The translations under genes were made by a program, and so were the position numbers. DNA of 64,000 nucleotides, taken from contig CM045735.1 of the NCBI GenBank assembly GCA_024760905.1, forward strand, positions 26,107,249-26,171,248, written 5' to 3'. The stretch is from Plotosus lineatus. Lineage: Eukaryota > Chordata > Actinopteri > Siluriformes > Plotosidae. The notes under the pieces are model-generated. The model did not search any database. It saw nothing but the letters and a program-made list of their open reading frames with translations, and was not told where the DNA came from. How positions within the stretch are numbered: the first letter of the stretch is position 1; every line of letters starts with the position of its first letter. This document shows, one piece after another, positions 57,006 to 64,000 of the stretch.

Positions 57006-57838
57006 CTTTCCTCATCATCTCCGGTAGGTGTGGGGTTTTTCTTTGTTGAAAAGAAAGACAAGAATCCAAGACCTGCATCGACTACATAGGGTTTATCAGC
57101 ATCACCGTCAAAAACAAATACCCTGTGATGTAATGAACTTTCAAATGGACCCAGAAATTGTGGAGACAGTGGGAGATAACACCGAGCTGATTTATTACTT
57201 AAAGAACAAATACTCAAGCAGGATGCAAACACAGTAACCCTTAGAGATGAAGGGAAACACAATACACACTAAGCACTGGGAACTAAGGCGTGGGTAACTG
57301 GTCAAGCGTGGGGCAGGAACCAGGAGCCAGAGAGAATACAGGGAAACTGAGATGTGAAGTAAGAAAATCTTCTGGCACCGAGGTGAGCACGCTGCTTGTC
57401 TGTATAGCATGGTAGATTGGTGAGTGGGATCAGGTGTGCGTGCTGCAATCCGTCCGCGTATGTCAGCCACACCCCTCTGCTGGTGTCTGCAGTATTGGAA
57501 AGAGACAGAGTTAGAACAGAGCCTCCAAAGTCAAAGTCCCCCAACAACACAGACCATAACATACCCCCTTCCTCTCATCTATTCAGCCTTTACTCCAGTC
57601 CACGACACCACTTCACCAAAACAAGACTTGAAAAATGCTTACCACTTAGTCTGGATTTGGAAAGATTTGGATTGCTAGAGAACAGGTTATACATTAAGGC
57701 TGAGAAGTGTGACTTTCATGTCTCCACAGTGTCTTTCCTGGGGTATATCATGGAGAAGGGGCAGTTAAAACATGATCCAGAGAAGGTGAAAGCGGTGGCA
57801 GAGTGGCCAGTTCTGACAACTCGGAAACAACTACAGTC
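57006..57838 (+). mobile_element. Ty3/Gypsy pol fragment, split by a solo LTR
   Basis: Before the LTR: S-S-P-V-G, F-F-V-E-K-K-D, R-P and I-T-V-K-N-K-Y-P codons (57020-57123), RT fingers of Ty3/Gypsy elements. After the LTR: Y-P-L-P-L-I then D-L-K-N-A-Y-H-L-V (57630, catalytic Asp region; one base substitution precedes it), a deletion, then [16 protein letters not shown] (57675) and F-L-G-Y-I-M through W-P-V and T-R-K-Q-L-Q at 57835. The Y-V-D-D segment is deleted. The 3' end is cut by the DNA-element terminus at 57836. Confidence 0.8.
57124..57561. mobile_element. Solo LTR with 5-bp TSD in Ty3/Gypsy pol
   Basis: A 438-bp insert beginning TGTGATG and ending CATAACA (TG...CA), framed by TACCC at 57119-57123 and 57562-57566. 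Removing insert and one TACCC restores the reading frame of the Gypsy RT across the junction. No internal domain is present, so it is a solo LTR left by recombination or a related nonautonomous insertion. The last 140 bp reappear diverged at 61280-61443. Confidence 0.8.
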
Positions 57839-57947
57839 ATCCCTTGAATATCACGGATAATGTAGACCAGACCTGGCCGCGATATTCGAAAAACCGCGAA
57901 GTAGGAACACCCCTCTCATTGGTATGACTACCATGTAGCATTCTAAA
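57836..57947 (+). mobile_element. DNA-element end
   Basis: CAGTCATCCCTTGAATATCA and later CGCGATATTCGAAAAACCGCG contain a self-complementary subterminal block and a CAG start like the other TIR ends here. Its partner end is not recognised. Confidence 0.4.
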
Positions 57948-58367
57948 CGTTCTGTGTTCCTGTCCTTGATACCAAACCTGCCCATCACTTCCTCATCCCC
58001 TCTGTTGCCTGCCCCAACATGTCCATTGAAGTCTGCACCAATGACCACTCATTCACGTCTGGGGGTACTCTGCATCACTTCATCTAACTCACTCTAGAAT
58101 CTCTCCTTCTCTTCTAGTTCACATCCTGCCTGTGGGGCATAAGCACTGACAACATTGAACATCACACCTTCAATTTCCTGTCATAGTTCCAACATAGTCC
58201 CTACTCTCAGTCCTAGACTCATGCTTTTCCTCTTCCCTCTCCGCCTACGGACATGCCTCACGCCTCTCCTTCTTTGACCAACAGTAGTCCAATTTCCACC
58301 AGCACCCTGTTGGTTAACAGCACTGATGGCGGTCATTAACACTGGCTTGTGCCCCTCTCACGAATGC

Positions 58368-58368
<1 letters not shown>
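57948..58368 (-). mobile_element. RTE-clade LINE copy K, endonuclease and leader scrap
   Basis: Minus strand: leader from CACGAGAGGGGCACAAGCC (58365), then T-M-like end of the leader, deletion of the E-T-R-W region at about 58178, then S-A-Y-A-P-Q (58140), G-A-D-F-N-G-H-V-G (58030) and G-R-F-G-I (57975). Truncated at 57948. Too short to be functional. Confidence 0.8.

Positions 58369-58433
<65 letters not shown>
58369..58433. repeat. (AT)n microsatellite
   Basis: AT tract of about 60 bp on the left of the hammerhead inverted repeat. Confidence 0.9.
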
Positions 58434-58436
<3 letters not shown>

Positions 58437-58480
58437 AAAATAAAAGGACAGGACAAAGACTTTCTATTGAAACTCCATTT

Positions 58481-58535
58481 ATCACTACAGATCTGTTTCG
58501 AGGGGTGGTGAAACCATCCTCTCTCTTCAGGTGAT
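58481..58535 (-). ncRNA. Hammerhead ribozyme, type I, minus strand
   Basis: Exact complement of the motif at 58586-58640: stem I ATCAC/GTGAT, CTGAAGA, stem II, GAAA, stem III ACAG/CTGT with a 2-nt loop, predicted cut after GTA (between 58486 and 58485). Same evidence as the plus copy. Confidence 0.65.
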
Positions 58536-58585
58536 TATAGAGAATCTATAATCTATAGAATCTATAATCTATTATTTCTTCTATA

Positions 58586-58640
58586 ATCACCTGAAGAGAG
58601 AGGATGGTTTCACCACCCCTCGAAACAGATCTGTAGTGAT
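58586..58640 (+). ncRNA. Hammerhead ribozyme, type I, plus strand
   Basis: Stem I pairs ATCAC (58586-58590) with GTGAT (58636-58640). The core CTGAAGA (58591-58597) fits CUGANGA. Stem II is 58598-58621, GAG/CTC closing, then GG/CC and TGGT/ACCA with one bulged A and one A-C mismatch around a TTC loop. GAAA at 58622-58625. Stem III is ACAG (58625-58628) with CTGT (58631-58634) and an AT loop. The cleavage triplet is GTA (58633-58635), allowed by the NUH rule. All invariant bases of a type I hammerhead are present. The very short stem III is usual for retroelement hammerheads, which may act as dimers. Confidence 0.7.
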
Positions 58641-58747
58641 AAATGGAGTTTCAATAGAAAGTCTTTGTCCTGTCCTTTTATTTTTGTTTATTTGCTCTAC
58701 CAAAAAGTATTGAGCACTCTCCTACAGAAGGATCTACTCAGAAAATC

Positions 58748-58764
<17 letters not shown>

Positions 58765-58808
<44 letters not shown>
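58765..58808. repeat. (CT)n(AT)n microsatellite
   Basis: CT then AT tract directly following the hammerhead repeat's AAAATC end. Confidence 0.85.
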
Positions 58809-58813
<5 letters not shown>

Positions 58814-58852
58814 TGTTTTTGTTTTTTTGTATTTTTACACATTTATATATAT

Positions 58853-59239
58853 AGGGATCCCTCACTTTCCGCGTTTAATTTGGACCGAGACCCCCCCCCA
58901 TGACAGCCGAATTCCGCGAAGTATGATCAGCCACCCCAAGATCAATAAATACATATTCAATGCTATAGATGCTTATCATAACAACATTAAAAATAATGCA
59001 TAAGATGTGAATAAAATACAAATCCACACACACATACAGACGCGCGCGCACGAGTGCAGATGTGCATGCATGCACTCAGATGTGCACCTCACAAAAATGT
59101 AACTAGGTTTGATGGGAGGTTTTGGGTTGTTTTTTTGTTATGTGTTTGTTTTGGTTTTTACATAATTGGCCTTGTTTTTGTGGCATCTTTAACTTTTTCC
59201 CCTATTCTTCCTTAGGTTCCTTATTTTTTAATTCGATGA

Positions 59240-59271
<32 letters not shown>

Positions 59272-59323
59272 CGCAATGCACTGAAGCCGCATGAATTGAA
59301 TCAAAGTAGCCAAGGATCCCTGT
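58853..59323 (-). mobile_element. MITE-like element, copy 2
   Basis: Reverse-complement match to 50891-51383: the right end CAAGGATCCCTGTG complements CAGGGATCCTTG, and CATGAATTGAATC, TAATTGGCCTTG, GCACCTCACAAAAATG and GCATAAGATGTGAATA follow in reverse order. Contains poly-A (59247-59270). The left end at 58853 begins GGGATCCCTCACTTTCCGCG. Confidence 0.8.
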
Positions 59324-59460
59324 GTGTATATATATATATATATATATCCAGCTTACGAACGAGTTGGGTTCCAGACGGCCGTTCGTTAGATAAATTTGTT
59401 TGTAAGTTGTTACAGGGCATTCTTTAGAGGGGAACGTATGTTTAAGCCTTGTATAAGTAA
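59324..59460 (+). mobile_element. TIR-element end
   Basis: CCAGCTTACGAACGAGTTGG, GGGTTCCAGACGGCCGTTCG and TTTGTAAGTTGTTACAGGGC have the same GTTCCRGACGG layout as the ends at 32934 and 61610. Partner end not identified. Confidence 0.45.
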
Positions 59461-59569
59461 CTTATACGAGTTTGTAATGTATACAATCTCTCTCTCTCTC
59501 TCTCTGAGTTATTACATAACTGACAGCGTGGTGTAATGATGCTCTTGAGCTCAGTGTAATTGAAAGCAT

Positions 59570-59646
<77 letters not shown>

Positions 59647-60257
59647 CGACACTGAACAATTGAACTGATCAGCTTCTGGTTGTCCTTGAAAGGAGCACTG
59701 GAGAACTATAATCGAACTTCGACATGAAGATAATCTGATTTATTTATTTATTTACCCGAAGTGTGTGTAATGCTTCCTAGATAATTCTGTTTGATTGGTG
59801 GATTATCTGTGAATCATTTCCCAATATGATTCAGAGTTTCTGTCTCATTCAGCCCTACGTTGACCTGACTTGACTCAACCTGCTGCCCGCGCGCCTGAAG
59901 CTTTAAATATTTATGGAGTTAAATCATGACCATCACAAATCATTGTTAATGACACCATTCTTCCCGACCGACTTCCCGACTGACACCGCAATAAACATCA
60001 TCCTGCTCATCAAAACCACTCAGCATCGCTAAGGCACACCATTTAAACCACCGGTCCCGGTCCCCGGTCCCAGATAATGAAGTTATCTGTGTAGGATCTG
60101 GAGGTGTGCAGCGGCCATGCGTGCACTTCAGGCTGCGTGTCGCTGGAATGATGTAAGACATGCTGACCTTTGAGAGCAGCGCGCGGACATTACTGGCTCA
60201 CAGTTGGAAAGTTCATACTAGTGGGGGATATGAAATTAAACACTCAGAAAACTTTTA

Positions 60258-60293
<36 letters not shown>

Positions 60294-60839
60294 CCCGTCT
60301 CTCTCCATAACTATCACATTTTCAATATCATTATGTCCCATGTTAAAACTCTTGTTTCCTCTCAAGCACAGCACAGCGGATCTGATCAGATTTACAGAGA
60401 GTTTCACTCTTATCCAGTTCATTATAATACTGGAGTCAATTTGTTTCTTCTTTGAAAAGTTTGGCAGGAGCTCAGAAATGTATCAGTTCTGCTTCTCTTC
60501 CAGGACCTCTGGTGTGAACCATGTCCCTCTGCCGGAGTCTAGTATTAAGTGTACCTCAGGATAATGTTTAATAATATTTCATACTTATATTTATGATGAT
60601 GAGTTAAACATTGGAATGCTTAGCTACAATCAGAGTTTGATGGACCTACTCTTTGAGCCTTCTGATGATTGTTTCTCCTAAATAGAATTCCAAGCAACTT
60701 GAAACTGTGACATAGTTGTGAGAATCCACTGAATAAGTGGGCTGACTCACTTCTTGTGTGCGATCCCTCAGTGTCATCAGCAAGTAGCTCAGAGTCATCA
60801 GTGTTTCGCCCCTGAACCTGGACACTTCACCTGAGTGAG
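59461..60839. other. No gene seen; microsatellites and a CpG-bearing unique stretch
   Basis: CT tracts at 59488-59504 and 59572-59592, CA tract 59593-59643, CT tract 60261-60290. 59880-60190 is richer in G+C and CpG than anything around (GCCCGCGCGCC, GGTCCCGGTCCCCGGTCCC, CAGCGCGCGGAC) and carries no repeat I recognise, so it could be regulatory or single-copy sequence. Confidence 0.4.
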
Positions 60840-61122
60840 ACAGTGAAGGCCGGTTGTGAAAAACTAGCCCTCACTCACAGAAGGACGCCAGTTATTGTTT
60901 TGCTTCAACCATAGCCATATGGAACAACTCTCAGCTACTGTGCCAATCTCCTTGATAGCTTGCTTCACCTGATTTGGAAGCATGCCTAATTTATGCAGGA
61001 AATAACATACTGATGAAAATGGGAACCCTCTACATCCGACCTCCACAGGGAAAAGAACTGCATGCCATCTTTTTAACTGTGCCTCATTGATTAAATCTTG
61101 GTATTTTCTTTCTTTAGTTGAT
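60840..61122 (-). mobile_element. Retroelement endonuclease-like C-terminal scrap
   Basis: Minus strand, from 61122: K-Y-Q-D-L-I, W-H-A-V-L-F-P-V-E-V-G-C-R-G-F (61045), L-H-K-L-G-M, V-K-Q-A-I-K-E-I, W-L-W-L-K (60895). I recognise the P-V-E-V-G-C-R-G-F and W-L-W-L-K/R pair from fish retroelement proteins, at the C-terminal side of what looks like a PD-(D/E)XK type nuclease (K-Y-x-x-L preceding). No catalytic residues remain. Family not named. Confidence 0.5.
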
Positions 61123-61129
61123 GGTAGAG

Positions 61130-61279
61130 GTGTGACGATTCAGTTACGAGACAATTCGATTCAAATCCCGATTTTTGCCTCTCGATTCAATTCAATTCAA
61201 TTCAATTCATATGTGGATTCTAGTTTCATTTTCGTCATGTGCAAAACCTCAATAGCACGAGGAAATCGTAGTCACTGTT
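61130..61279. repeat. TTCAA-repeat bearing DNA-element end
   Basis: GATTCAGTTACGAGACAATTC then (TTCAA)n at about 61183-61207, a subterminal repeat style. No gene. Confidence 0.4.
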
Positions 61280-61443
61280 TCAGAAGCCCGATGATTCCCG
61301 GTGAAGTGGAATCAGGTGTGTATGCTTCGCACTCCACCCATGTGTCACAGTCACACGCCTCTCTAGCATGCATAGAGAGAGAGAGAGAGAGAGAGAGTTA
61401 GAGCCACCAAAACCAGAGTCTCTCACAACACAGACCATAACAT
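61280..61443 (+). repeat. Diverged LTR fragment
   Basis: Matches the last 140 bp of the solo LTR: GGAATCAGGTGTGTATGCTTC against GGGATCAGGTGTGCGTGCTGC, and an end ACAACACAGACCATAACA. A GA tract at 61375-61396 expands the GAGACAGAGT region. Confidence 0.6.
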
Positions 61444-61499
61444 AGTGTACTGCATTGAATAAATTTTTCACATAATTTAAGGATCTATGGTATGAGTTA

Positions 61500-61650
61500 C
61501 GGTACTGTTAATTTCTGTTCAAAAGTTTACAGAACGGACTAAGACATTTACATTATTTGTAATGGGAAAAGCGAATTTGGAATTCGACCAAATCGGAATT
61601 CGAGCAGCCGTCTGGAACGAATTATGGTCAAGTAACGAGGCTCTACTGTG
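61500..61650 (-). mobile_element. DNA-element end
   Basis: On the minus strand the sequence starts CACAGTAGAGCCTCGTTACT and goes on CCATAATTCGTTCCAGACGG, TTCGAATTCCGATTTGG; the same style as the other CAG...TTCC ends. It directly abuts the 61653 element through TA. Confidence 0.45.
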
Positions 61651-61652
61651 TA

Positions 61653-61990
61653 CAGTCGGCCCCCTACTTACGAAATTAATCTGTTCCAGTGCCTTTTCGT
61701 AACGAGGCGGTTTCGTAAGTAGAGGCGCATTTTACATGTAAAACGCCTGATTCGTTCCAAGGTTCCCGAGACTACCCCATAAACCCTTTAAAAATGATAA
61801 AATTATAACAATTCTGTATGAAATATGCATGAAATATGTGTTAAAAGTAAAAGAAAATTAATTATTAAACCATTTAAACATTTTATTAACATATTAAACC
61901 ATTTTATTAATATATTTATTAATTAAACAATTATCAAATATTTTTATTAACACACATACAAACACACACACAACACTGTCTCTCTCGCTC

Positions 61991-62025
<35 letters not shown>

Positions 62026-62650
62026 ATCTCACACACACACACACAACATGCAGCTGACGGAACAATTCTATTTAAATGTTTAAATGGACAGGATATTGTA
62101 TTTAAAGCAGAATTACAGTACCTGTTTGAAAGATCAGCTGTCCTGATTTAATATTAACTTGCTTCCTTGCGAGATCGGAGGTCTTGTTTCATGGAGCACT
62201 CTGCTCATGCTTCAATATCGTGCCGAAATACTTGCCTCTGTCACTGTATTTCCGCTTTAAGGTCTCCTTCTGCTTCAATATCGTTCCAATTGTAGAGGGG
62301 TTTTGGCGATAACGAAATATAATGCTGCAATGATCTCAAAACAAGCCAACAGTCCTCTTCGACTCTCCTCACGCGTGTGGCAGACAAAAGGTGTGGGTAC
62401 AGTAATGGGTACAGGTCAGCTACCTCCTGGCCAATGGGAGGCCAGTAGGGAGGGATGTTGGGAGACAACCAATGAGAGAGCAACTCGCGCATTGTGTGAA
62501 ATTTTGATTGGCACGTTTGAATTTTGAATGGCATGTTTGGCGTTTTTAGTAAGAGGGGGTTGTTTTCGTATACAGAGGACAAAAACTTAGGAAAATGTTT
62601 TTTGTAACCCGGAGATTTCGTAGGGGGTTTCGTAAGTAGGGGGCCGACTG
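61653..62650. mobile_element. 998-bp nonautonomous TIR element with TA flanks
   Basis: Left CAGTCGGCCCCCTACTTACG and right (complement) CAGTCGGCCCCCTACTTACG are the same 20 bases, then CGAAA on both sides. TA precedes and follows the element, so a TA duplication of the Tc1/mariner type is likely. Interior: AAAC-rich, CA/CT tracts (61980-62044) and 62384-62605, shared with 41704-41980. No transposase. Confidence 0.8.
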
Positions 62651-62769
62651 TACATACGATTGTACACTACTTTTCAACAATACTGCAATCATATTTCTTG
62701 CATATCAGTCATTGTACAATTAATGATAGTTTGACTTTTAAGTCCACAATTATATTTTGCAGTATGAAG

Positions 62770-63335
62770 AAATTATTTCCCCACTGCTCCTCAAGGATGG
62801 AAGGAAGTTGAAGAGGCCTTTGAGACCTGTTTGAACTTCCTCCATCGCATTGGTGCCATTGATGGGAAATGTGTCCCTGTGAAAATTTCCCAAAAGTAGT
62901 TCATATGACTACAACTACAAGGGTTTCTTCTCAAGTATATATTTTGCTGTTGTAGATGCAGACTACAATTTCATCTATGTTAATATTTGGGCCAATGGTG
63001 CAAAATCAGATGTTGTAGTATTTAATCACACAGAACTGAAGAGGTGATTCAAAAACAATGAAATGGGACTTCACTTCTTTGTAGCAGATAATGCCTTTGC
63101 CCTCATGACGTGGTTCATGAAACCCCTACCAATGTGAAACATGACCATCAACAAATGGTTTACAATAACGCAATATATCTTGCCTATAGAATTGTTGAAA
63201 ATGCTTTTGGAATTTTAGCTAATAGATTGCTCACAACTTTTCAATTTAGCCCAGAAAGAGTTACAACAATTATTATGGCTTGCTGTATCTTACATGACAT
63301 CCTCAGCTCCAGAAATTAAGACCATTTCCACAAAG
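62770..63335 (+). pseudogene. PIF/Harbinger-type transposase relic
   Basis: Reads L-H-R-I-G-A-I-D-G-K (62840, first catalytic Asp), Y-N-Y-K-G-F-F-S (62910), V-D-A-D-Y-N-F-I-Y-V (62955), W-A-N-G-A-K-S-D, V-A-D-N-A-F-A-L (63080, second Asp; family D-E-A-F-x-L), then, after a frame change, R-I-V-E-N-A-F-G-I-L-A-N-R (63190, catalytic Glu) and C-C-I-L-H-D (63285). The motif order is that of the DDE_Tnp_4 fold. Stops at about 62897 and 63043 and a frameshift near 63110 show it is dead. The Myb-like partner gene and termini are not seen. Confidence 0.8.
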
Positions 63336-63662
63336 GAGCTTGAGAGGATAAACCTGAAACTATTGCACATGCAGGGACTCTGGCTGACTTAGTTGAACCA
63401 AAAAGAAGAGGAAAGAGGAATCCAACACACCAAGCAAAAACTATCGAAACTACCTGAATGATCATGTAAATTCTGAAGCAGGCTGAGTGCCCTTGCAAGA
63501 TCAAATGATTTAATGTTTTGGACAGTTACATTTCATGGATGTTAGCATTCCAAATATTATTAGAGATTTCACATTTTTGTAAAAATGATATTACACTATA
63601 TTATATTCCATAGCTAAAGGAGAGCTCTTTAGAGTCGTAATCCATTGCTTTTTTTTAAAATG
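63336..63662. other. No gene seen
   Basis: The first 130 bp may be the Harbinger transposase tail (K-R-R-G-K-R-N codons near 63405). The rest is AT-rich. Confidence 0.4.
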
Positions 63663-64000
63663 TATCATCATCTTCTTACTCTGCTTAATCTGGGGTCAGG
63701 TCATTGGGGCAGCAACCTAACCAGTGAGGTCCAGATGTCCCACTCCCCAGCCACTTCCTACATCTCTTCTGGGGGGGACACTGAGGTATTTCAGACCAGT
63801 CGAGAGACATAATCCTGCCACTATGTTCTAGGTAAATCCCGGGGTCTCTTCCCAGTTAGACATGCCCGAAACACTACACCAGGAAGGTGTTCAGGACACA
63901 TTCTAACCAGATGCCTGAGCCACCTCAACTGCCTCCTCTCAATGGAGGAGGAGGAGCATTTTGACTCTGAGCTCCTCCTGGATGGCTGAGCTTCTCACCC
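63663..64000 (-). mobile_element. Rex3 LINE copy 3, 3' end, continues past window
   Basis: ATCATCATCTTC at the left is the complement of the Rex3 tail repeat. Then TCTGGGGTCAGGTCATTGGG, GGGGCAGCAACCTAACCAGT, TCCAGATGTCCCACTCCCCA and CCGGGGTCTCTTCCCAG follow in the same order as at 25800-26110 and 12935-13100. Only the C-terminal region of the ORF is within the window. Confidence 0.85.

Larger units (their letters stand above)
58434..58755. mobile_element. Hammerhead-bearing inverted repeat (Penelope-like pLTR or retrozyme-type)
   Basis: Left arm 58434-58541 and right arm 58580-58687 are, base for base by my reading, perfect inverted copies of 108 bp around a 38-bp AT-rich spacer. The right copy continues to 58755 (GAGCACTCTCCTACAGAAGG, CTACTCAGAAAATC). 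Each arm carries one hammerhead motif. Penelope-like elements are known to have hammerhead motifs in their terminal repeats and often carry partial inverted copies; I see no RT or GIY-YIG endonuclease here, so the element is terminal sequence only. Confidence 0.65.

Overview
This window looks like vertebrate, most likely ray-finned fish, repeat-dense intergenic DNA. The call rests on the element mix: Rex1/Babar and Rex3 retrotransposons (the stretches used for fish Rex typing are readable by eye, e.g. the Rex1 box at 20086 encoding F-S-S-A-F-N-T), many copies of one RTE-clade LINE, L2-like remnants, tRNA-derived SINEs, Tc1/mariner, hAT and PIF/Harbinger pieces, Ty3/Gypsy with a solo LTR, and long CA, GA, AT and GAA-type microsatellites. 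I recognise no complete host gene. The only candidate non-LINE coding exon is open at the left edge (1-319).

Layout. 1-8 kb: left-edge exon, an inverted pair of Rex1 pieces split by an RTE copy, then two more RTE copies tail to tail. 8-12.9 kb: SINE cluster and microsatellites. 12.9-17.5 kb: Rex3 and an L2-like LINE, both minus strand. 17.5-21.2 kb: an RTE copy split by a near full-length Rex1. 23.3-28.6 kb: a jockey/I-type LINE and a second Rex3 that carries a hAT MITE with a perfect 8-bp target duplication. 28.6-32.8 kb: microsatellites, a small MITE and an old Rex3 scrap. 32.8-41.5 kb: a nest in which a hAT element encloses another terminal-inverted-repeat element and two RTE copies, followed by a dead Tc1 copy and a hammerhead-ribozyme-type repeat. 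41.6-50.9 kb: the longest RTE copy, an APE/RT LINE with a C-terminal zinc-finger-like end, and an internally deleted RTE with a perfect 17-bp target duplication. 50.9-58.4 kb: MITE, SINE, RTE with the longest surviving RT frame (551 codons), and Ty3/Gypsy split by a solo LTR. 58.4-64 kb: a perfect 108-bp inverted repeat with two hammerhead motifs, a second copy of the MITE, an endonuclease-like retroelement scrap, a 1-kb TIR element, a Harbinger transposase relic and the 3' end of a third Rex3.

The sequences do not form a pathway. They record serial insertion: RTE into Rex1, Rex1 into RTE, MITE into Rex3, LTR into Gypsy, RTEs into hAT. By my sum the RTE family alone covers about 20 kb, roughly a third of the window. 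All protein-coding remnants of mobile elements that I read carry frameshifts, stops, deletions or lost catalytic residues. The most unusual feature is the hammerhead-like self-cleaving RNA motif present three times (58481-58535 minus, 58586-58640 plus, 41378-41423 plus with stem III deleted), which points to Penelope-like or retrozyme-type sequence. All boundaries without a target duplication are approximate, and family names come from recognition of motifs by eye, not from a search.
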